This document shows, piece by piece, positions 60,159-64,000 of a DNA stretch of 64,000 nt. The DNA is taken from positions 372,001 to 436,000 of the forward strand of contig NZ_CP066784.1 of the NCBI RefSeq assembly GCF_028751195.1, in the 5' to 3' direction. The position numbers were made by a program, and so were the translations under genes. The stretch's first letter is position 1. Every line of letters starts with the position of its first letter. The notes beneath the pieces are model-generated. The model ran no database searches and was not told where the DNA came from. It was given only the letters and a program-made list of their open reading frames with translations. Source of the stretch: Alicyclobacillus sp. ALC3 (GTDB lineage Bacteria; Bacillota; Bacilli; Alicyclobacillales; Alicyclobacillaceae).

Positions 60159-60388
60159 TCAGCTACTTTCGGCAGGGTCAGTCACTTGCGCCGTCGTGTA
60201 GACGTAGACGAGGGCTTCGACCGTTCTGCCTCCAACTTCGACCCTGACGCTCACACCCTCACAGTCATGCTCGCTGTTAGGCCCATTATAACCTTCGAGC
60301 TCATCGAGTTGGTGGAGTGTATGCTCATTCACTTCGTAGACTTCCATTCACCCCGTCGCCACGTGCCATAGACAAATACTGCATGTCC
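60159..60388 (-). pseudogene. Broken gamma-glutamylcyclotransferase-like gene
   Basis: The downstream part (60159-60347) reads MEVYEVNEHTLHQLDELEGY then VSVRVEVGG and ALVYVY, the C-terminal half of the GGCT/AIG2 fold. Just upstream, in another frame (about 60349-60388), the sequence reads HAVFVYGTWRRGE, the N-terminal substrate-binding signature of the same family. Around 50 residues that normally separate these two parts are absent, the frame is shifted at the join, and no start codon with a ribosome site precedes the first part. This is a gene with an internal deletion. Confidence 0.75.
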
Positions 60389-60400
60389 TGCCGACAGACG

Positions 60401-60847
60401 TCAGACGCCCTTTCGTTTCTCAATGCCGAGCCCTAGCTTTTTCAACAGGTCAGCCAGTTGACGCTGCTCGGCCGACGTCAAGTGCGAGAAACTTTCAGTA
60501 ATTCGGTCCGCATGGGCCGGGAAAACGACGTCAATTTTGTTGCGACCGAGGTCAGTCAATACCGCGTAGGTCACACGCCGGTCACTTGCATCAGGGACTC
60601 GCTCAATCAGCTTTGCCTTTTCGAGTTTATCGATCACGTACGTCACACTGCCACTGGTTCTGAGAATCCGTTCACCGATCTTCTGCAAGGGCTGCGGGCC
60701 TTTGTGGTACAGCAACTCAAGTACCGCAAATTCCGTCGGCGGCAACTGGAACGCTTTCAAGTCGTCTGCCGTGTATTCCATGACGCTGGCGTAACTCCTC
60801 GCTAGGACGCGATACAGATGCAAGGCTGTGAAGACGTCGTGATCCAT
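60401..60847 (-). CDS. MarR-family transcriptional regulator
   Basis: 148 residues, winged-helix. The recognition region reads LQKIGERILRTSGSVTYVIDKLEKAKLIERVPDASDRRVTYAVLT (shown in part: RTSGSVTYVIDKLE and PDASDRRV), with the DxRxxxxxLT wing of MarR proteins. It is divergent from a WrbA-like flavoprotein gene, and the gap holds a perfect inverted repeat. The usual role is repression of the neighbour and itself, released by phenolics, quinones or thiol oxidation. The inducer is unknown. Confidence 0.9.
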   Translation of the reverse strand: MDHDVFTALHLYRVLARSYASVMEYTADDLKAFQLPPTEFAVLELLYHKGPQPLQKIGERILRTSGSVTYVIDKLEKAKLIERVPDASDRRVTYAVLTDLGRNKIDVVFPAHADRITESFSHLTSAEQRQLADLLKKLGLGIEKRKGV

Positions 60848-60869
60848 CTAAATCACCCTCCAAAAATTG

Positions 60870-60894
60870 ATTGACAAAGAAATCACTTGTCAAT
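60870..60894. promoter_or_regulatory. Candidate MarR operator
   Basis: ATTGACAA-N9-TTGTCAAT is a perfect 8-bp inverted repeat. Each half includes a TTGACA-like -35 element, one for each direction, so a protein bound here would block both promoters. It lies 23 bases upstream of the marR start. Confidence 0.65.
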
Positions 60895-61009
60895 TATCTT
60901 TAAATCAAGATATTTGAACTCGAATGTTCTGAGTTTCATTAATTATTATACGGCAACCCGGTCGCACAACAAATTTTGCATTGACGACCAAGCCGAGGAG
61001 GAGTTAGTA

Positions 61010-61624
61010 GTGACGGTCAACACCAGCGTGATCTACTACAGTTCAACAGGCGCAAACTACACGTTAGCCCACACAGCTGCAGAAGCTGCTCAGGCAGTCG
61101 GCGCAAACGTCCGATTGCGCAAGGTCAGAGAACTTGCCCCAGAACAGGCCATTGCAAATAACCAGCGATGGTTTGCACACGTAAACGCTACGGTGGATGT
61201 CCCTGAAGCGACACTGGATGACCTCGACTGGGCGGATGCCATTGTCTTTAGCGTACCGACGCGCTTTGGCAGTGTACCATCACAGTTTCAGCAATTCATC
61301 GATACGGCCGGAGGGCTGTGGGCGCAAGGCAAACTCGCCAACAAGGTTGTCACAGCAATGTCGAGCGCGAGCAACGCACACGGTGGACAAGAGGCGACAC
61401 TCCTCTCCCTGTACACGACGATGTATCATTGGGGAGCAATCGTTGTCACGCCTGGGTACACCGACCCAGTGGTGTTTACAGCGGGCGGGAACCCCTACGG
61501 AACCAGTGTCACAGTAACTGACGCCAGCCCCGATATCTCTGACGCAGGGCTGCAGGCTGCATCATACCAGGCGAAACGCTTGGTCCAGGTGGCGAGCTGG
61601 CTGAAAAGCGGTCAAAGCAACTAG
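61010..61624 (+). CDS. WrbA-like NAD(P)H:quinone oxidoreductase
   Basis: 204-residue flavodoxin-fold protein, GTG start at 61010 after GAGGAGGAG. Early VIYYSSTGANYTLA is the FMN phosphate loop; DAIVFSVPTRFGSVPSQFQQFID and the late SSASNAHGGQEATLLS segment are those of the WrbA family, which reduces quinones with two electrons and so limits oxidative stress. It pairs with the divergent MarR regulator and precedes a LysE-type exporter gene by 40 bases. Confidence 0.88.
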   Translation: MTVNTSVIYYSSTGANYTLAHTAAEAAQAVGANVRLRKVRELAPEQAIANNQRWFAHVNATVDVPEATLDDLDWADAIVFSVPTRFGSVPSQFQQFIDTAGGLWAQGKLANKVVTAMSSASNAHGGQEATLLSLYTTMYHWGAIVVTPGYTDPVVFTAGGNPYGTSVTVTDASPDISDAGLQAASYQAKRLVQVASWLKSGQSN

Positions 61625-61663
61625 TGACCTGCACCACCGAGAAATGAGTAGGAGGACAATGTG

Positions 61664-62410
61664 ATGCTCCAAGCTCTGTTGAGCGGCATCCTGTTAGGAC
61701 TTGCGGCTGGCGTTACACCGGGGCCCCTGCAAGCGCTGGTCATTTCGCGTAGTGCCCAATCGGGATGGCGTCAGGGAGTGCTGGTCGCGGTGGCCCCCCT
61801 CATCACAGACGCCGTCATCATCGCAGCTACCGTGTGGTTATTCAGCCATGTTCCAGGCGTCATCTTACGGTTGATGACACTAGTCGGTTCCCTGATGATC
61901 GCGTACATCGCCTACGACACTTGGCGGGCTCAGGCGCGAGCGGCGACTGCGGCGACTGCGGCGAAGCCCAACAGCGCTGCTCTGACTGTCGCCCGGAGCA
62001 CTCCGTTCACTCCCGGTGCTGGTGACCAGGCCGGCGCGATTTACGCGGCCGGCAGTGCCGCAGCAGCGCAAGAGCCGGTGATTGAAGCTACGCCGCACCA
62101 ACGGAGCCTTCTGCAGGCAGTTTTCCTGAACATTGTCAACCCGCACGCGTGGATGTTTTGGGTGATCGTCGGATCCCCGATTATCGTCCGGGACGCACAC
62201 TTGTCTGTTTGGAACGCGGCAGCGTTTATTATTTTCTTCTACCTGCTTTTGGTTGGATCCAAAGTCGTTCTCGCGGTCGGGGTTGACAAGGGGCTTAAAT
62301 CAGTCGGCAGGAATGGCAACGTCTGGGTTCTCCGAGGCACGGCTGTGGCACTCGCGGCGCTTTCCGTGCTGATGTTTGTGTCAGCCATTGTGCAGTTGCT
62401 CCAAAAATAA
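61664..62410 (+). CDS. LysE-family exporter
   Basis: 249 residues with six membrane segments. The N-terminal GVTPGPLQALVISRSAQSGWRQG is the LysE/RhtB signature, and FLNIVNPHAWMFW the second conserved region. Between helices 3 and 4 there is an unusual Ala-rich loop of about 60 residues (RAATAATAAKPNSAALTVAR...), partly made of GCGGCGACT repeats, longer than in typical family members. Start at ATG 61664 or GTG 61661 after GGAGG. Members export amino acids or small amphiphiles. Likely co-transcribed with the WrbA-like gene. Confidence 0.85.
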   Translation: MLQALLSGILLGLAAGVTPGPLQALVISRSAQSGWRQGVLVAVAPLITDAVIIAATVWLFSHVPGVILRLMTLVGSLMIAYIAYDTWRAQARAATAATAAKPNSAALTVARSTPFTPGAGDQAGAIYAAGSAAAAQEPVIEATPHQRSLLQAVFLNIVNPHAWMFWVIVGSPIIVRDAHLSVWNAAAFIIFFYLLLVGSKVVLAVGVDKGLKSVGRNGNVWVLRGTAVALAALSVLMFVSAIVQLLQK

Positions 62411-62484
62411 CGATGAGCGAGACCAGTGTTGCACGCAGCGTGGCATAGAGGCCCACGCTGCGCACCTGGTCTCGCTCATGTTAT
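62408..62484. terminator. Long bidirectional terminator
   Basis: ATGAGCGAGACCAG pairs with CTGGTCTCGCTCAT, and inside it GCGTGG-type arms (CGCAGCGTGG with CCCACGCTGCG) continue the stem after a short bulge. It starts at the LysE stop codon and separates it from the convergent aldo/keto reductase gene. Confidence 0.85.
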
Positions 62485-62524
62485 CTCCTCAGCCACTCTC
62501 AAAAACAGAAGGATGTCCGCTCCA

Positions 62525-63502
62525 TCACCACGCGTACGCCTCTGGAGCCGGTTTCCCAGGCCCTGGGAAGATCTCGTCGAGCTTTTGCAACACGTCAACG
62601 GTCAGCTTCACATCCACCACCCGGAGGCTCTCGGTCAACTGTTCGGCCGTACGAGGGCCGATGATCGGCGCCGTCACAGTGGGGTTAGTGAGTAACCAGG
62701 CCAGCGCCACGACGTCTTGCGGTTCCCCGATGTCTTGGCACAGAAGGGCGAACTGTTCGAGTTGACTGCGGTGCTTTTGGAACAGCTCCTCCGAGCGTGT
62801 GCTGCGAACACCCGTGCGTTCAAGGGCGTGGCGGCCTAGTAATCCGCCCATCAATGGACTCCACGGAATGACACCCAAGCCGTGGAACTCTGCCGATGGC
62901 AATACCTCATACTCCGGCTCCCGACGGAGCAGGTTGTAGATGTGTTGCTCCGAGACAAGGCCGAGAAAGTGACGTTCCTTCGCCGCCGCTTGGGCAACCG
63001 AGATGTGCCACCCAGCAAAGTTGCTCGACCCGACATAGCCAACCTTGCCTTGGTTCACAGCAACTTCGAATGCTCCCCATAGTTCGTCCCATGTCGCGTG
63101 ACGTTCAATGTGATGCATCTGGTAGAGTTCGACGTGATCAGTCTGCAATCGGCGCAACGAGCCATCCAAATGACGGCGGATCTTGTAGGCAGACAAACCG
63201 GCTGGGGCGTTTGGTCCATCGTTCTCATCGTCCATGATGTTGTATACTTTCGTCGCTAGGACCACTTTTTCGCGGCGGTTGCCACCTTGCTTGAACCACC
63301 GCCCGACAATTTCTTCTGTTCGTCCACGGTGACCAAGTCCGCCGTATACGTTTGCGGTGTCAAAGAAGTTTATTCCAGCGTCAAGCGCGGCGTCCATGAT
63401 GCGGAACGACTCTTGTTCGTCCGTAGTCGGGCCAAAGTTCATCGTACCCAGACACAAACGGCTCACGCGCAGGCCGGTGCGGCCAAGGTATGCATACTCC
63501 AT
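62525..63502 (-). CDS. Aldo/keto reductase
   Basis: 325 residues from the ATG at 63502 (AAAGGGTG upstream). NADPH-dependent oxidoreductase of the AKR11/YghZ-like group: GLRVSRLCLGTMNFG, the catalytic Asp-Tyr pair in NFFDTANVYGG, the lysine in VLATKVYN, the histidine in LYQMHHIE, and the cofactor-binding WLLTNPTVTAPIIGPRTAEQL region. Reduces aldehydes or ketones; substrate unknown. Stands alone. Confidence 0.9.
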   Translation of the reverse strand: MEYAYLGRTGLRVSRLCLGTMNFGPTTDEQESFRIMDAALDAGINFFDTANVYGGLGHRGRTEEIVGRWFKQGGNRREKVVLATKVYNIMDDENDGPNAPAGLSAYKIRRHLDGSLRRLQTDHVELYQMHHIERHATWDELWGAFEVAVNQGKVGYVGSSNFAGWHISVAQAAAKERHFLGLVSEQHIYNLLRREPEYEVLPSAEFHGLGVIPWSPLMGGLLGRHALERTGVRSTRSEELFQKHRSQLEQFALLCQDIGEPQDVVALAWLLTNPTVTAPIIGPRTAEQLTESLRVVDVKLTVDVLQKLDEIFPGPGKPAPEAYAW

Positions 63503-63821
63503 GTCGGTCACCCTTTCCGGCCACTCTGACAAGGGCCACCGCCTAGTCTATCGTTTCGCCGCTCGATTTTCCAACCGTTTGCCCGCCTTCTCAAGCCAAC
63601 AGAGACCGGTGGTAGGTGAACTCGACCCGCCACAACGGGACGTTATTCCTAGATAGATGCCGCTCCGCTTCACTATCTGCACCCCCGTAGCTGAAGCATG
63701 GAAGTTCATCGCCCTGTACATACTCCATGTGAACGTGACGTATGGTGCAAAGGGACTCGCGAGATACAAGCCAGTAATCCCAAACGTCCCGGGACACACT
63801 GAACGCGATAGGAGGAGGAAC
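63503..63821. other. Intergenic region before the last gene
   Basis: About 320 bases between divergent genes. A GGGAC...GTCCC pairing lies near 63749-63792, and a GGAGGAGGAA ribosome site at 63811-63820 precedes the ATG at 63822. No open frame with a ribosome site is present. I see no recognised riboswitch. Confidence 0.5.
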
Positions 63822-64000
63822 ATGTCTTTTCCAGTATCCCCGTTTTGGCCTGTGGCGATTGGGTTCCTCGCCCTTTCCATTAACTATTTTGTGCAAGGCG
63901 GTACAACACTAGCGAGCGGACCAGGGTGGACAAAAGAAAAAGATCGGTATGACCGGACTGTGGGCCTCTGGGGGATCTTTCTCGGCGGGTTCGGGCAGCT
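63822..64000 (+). CDS. N-terminal part of a membrane protein (runs off the window)
   Basis: Starts at ATG 63822 after a very strong GGAGGAGGA. The 59 visible residues show one membrane segment (FWPVAIGFLALSINYFVQGG), a polar loop (PGWTKEKDRYDR) and the start of a second segment (TVGLWGIFLGGFGQL). The last motif faintly resembles acetate transporters of the YaaH/GPR1 family, but the length is too short to be sure. Confidence 0.6.
   Translation, partial: MSFPVSPFWPVAIGFLALSINYFVQGGTTLASGPGWTKEKDRYDRTVGLWGIFLGGFGQ

Noticed and set aside
1-64000. tRNA or rRNA genes, intact transposases, phage genes or replication origins
   Set aside because: None could be recognised on either strand.

Overview
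The window looks like a chromosomal segment of a Gram-positive member of the Bacillota (Bacilli), most plausibly an Alicyclobacillus-like aerobic acidophile. The evidence is mixed. Ribosome sites are strong GGAGG/GGGAGG types with many GTG and TTG starts. There is a YtxJ-type bacilliredoxin, which belongs to bacillithiol users, and Bacillus-style c-di-AMP and glycine riboswitches. The haem-copper oxidase cluster carries CtaB, CtaG, a CtaM-like protein and Sco together with cupredoxin and sulfocyanin-like proteins of the kind found in acidophiles. The genus is an inference. No rRNA, tRNA, CRISPR array or intact transposase gene was found.

Layout. 1-7 kb: fixC(partial)-fixB-fixA electron-transfer flavoprotein genes, a universal stress protein, a Pat-like protein with a GNAT domain joined to a decayed acyl-CoA synthetase, and a VIT-family metal transporter. 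7-21 kb: a polyamine/GABA catabolic island. On the minus strand, putrescine aminotransferase, an APC permease, a second class-III aminotransferase and an aminobutyraldehyde-type dehydrogenase form one operon. On the plus strand lie GABA aminotransferase and a second aldehyde dehydrogenase. Two sigma-54 activators sit between them. I can read sigma-54 (-24/-12) promoters before patA, before an unknown 164-residue protein, before gabT (weaker -12) and before a distant APC permease at 36 kb. Together these imply putrescine -> 4-aminobutanal -> GABA -> succinate semialdehyde -> succinate under sigma-54 control.

21-32 kb and 36-38 kb: an aa3-type cytochrome oxidase region. It holds ctaG, ctaB, subunits I, II and III, small membrane proteins, one Tat-exported cupredoxin with intact copper ligands, and two sulfocyanin-like lipoproteins that have lost the ligands. 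A CtaM-like DUF420 protein and a Sco/thioredoxin fusion follow near 37 kb. Subunit I lacks the usual D- and K-channel residues. 32-43 kb: a flavin monooxygenase, an SGNH hydrolase, a papain-like amidase, a GalT-like enzyme, release factor 3 and an esterase.

43-54 kb: two tandem secreted NlpC/P60 hydrolases, each behind its own c-di-AMP (ydaO/yuaA) riboswitch; a NERD protein; a Nudix regulator; oligoendopeptidase F; an alpha/beta hydrolase; a nucleoside phosphorylase; a Cys/Met-metabolism PLP enzyme; YtxJ; and a VOC protein. 54-64 kb: two near-identical 67-residue genes, L-serine dehydratase sdaAA-sdaAB behind a tandem glycine riboswitch, a large minisatellite fused to a degenerate histidine-kinase-like ATPase domain, DinB, a broken gamma-glutamylcyclotransferase, a MarR/WrbA divergent pair, a LysE exporter, an aldo/keto reductase and the start of a membrane protein.

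The items most worth follow-up are the minisatellite/pseudo-kinase locus, the copper-free sulfocyanin-like lipoproteins beside an oxidase without canonical proton channels, the sigma-54 regulon with its unknown 164-residue member, and the glycine riboswitch on serine dehydratase.
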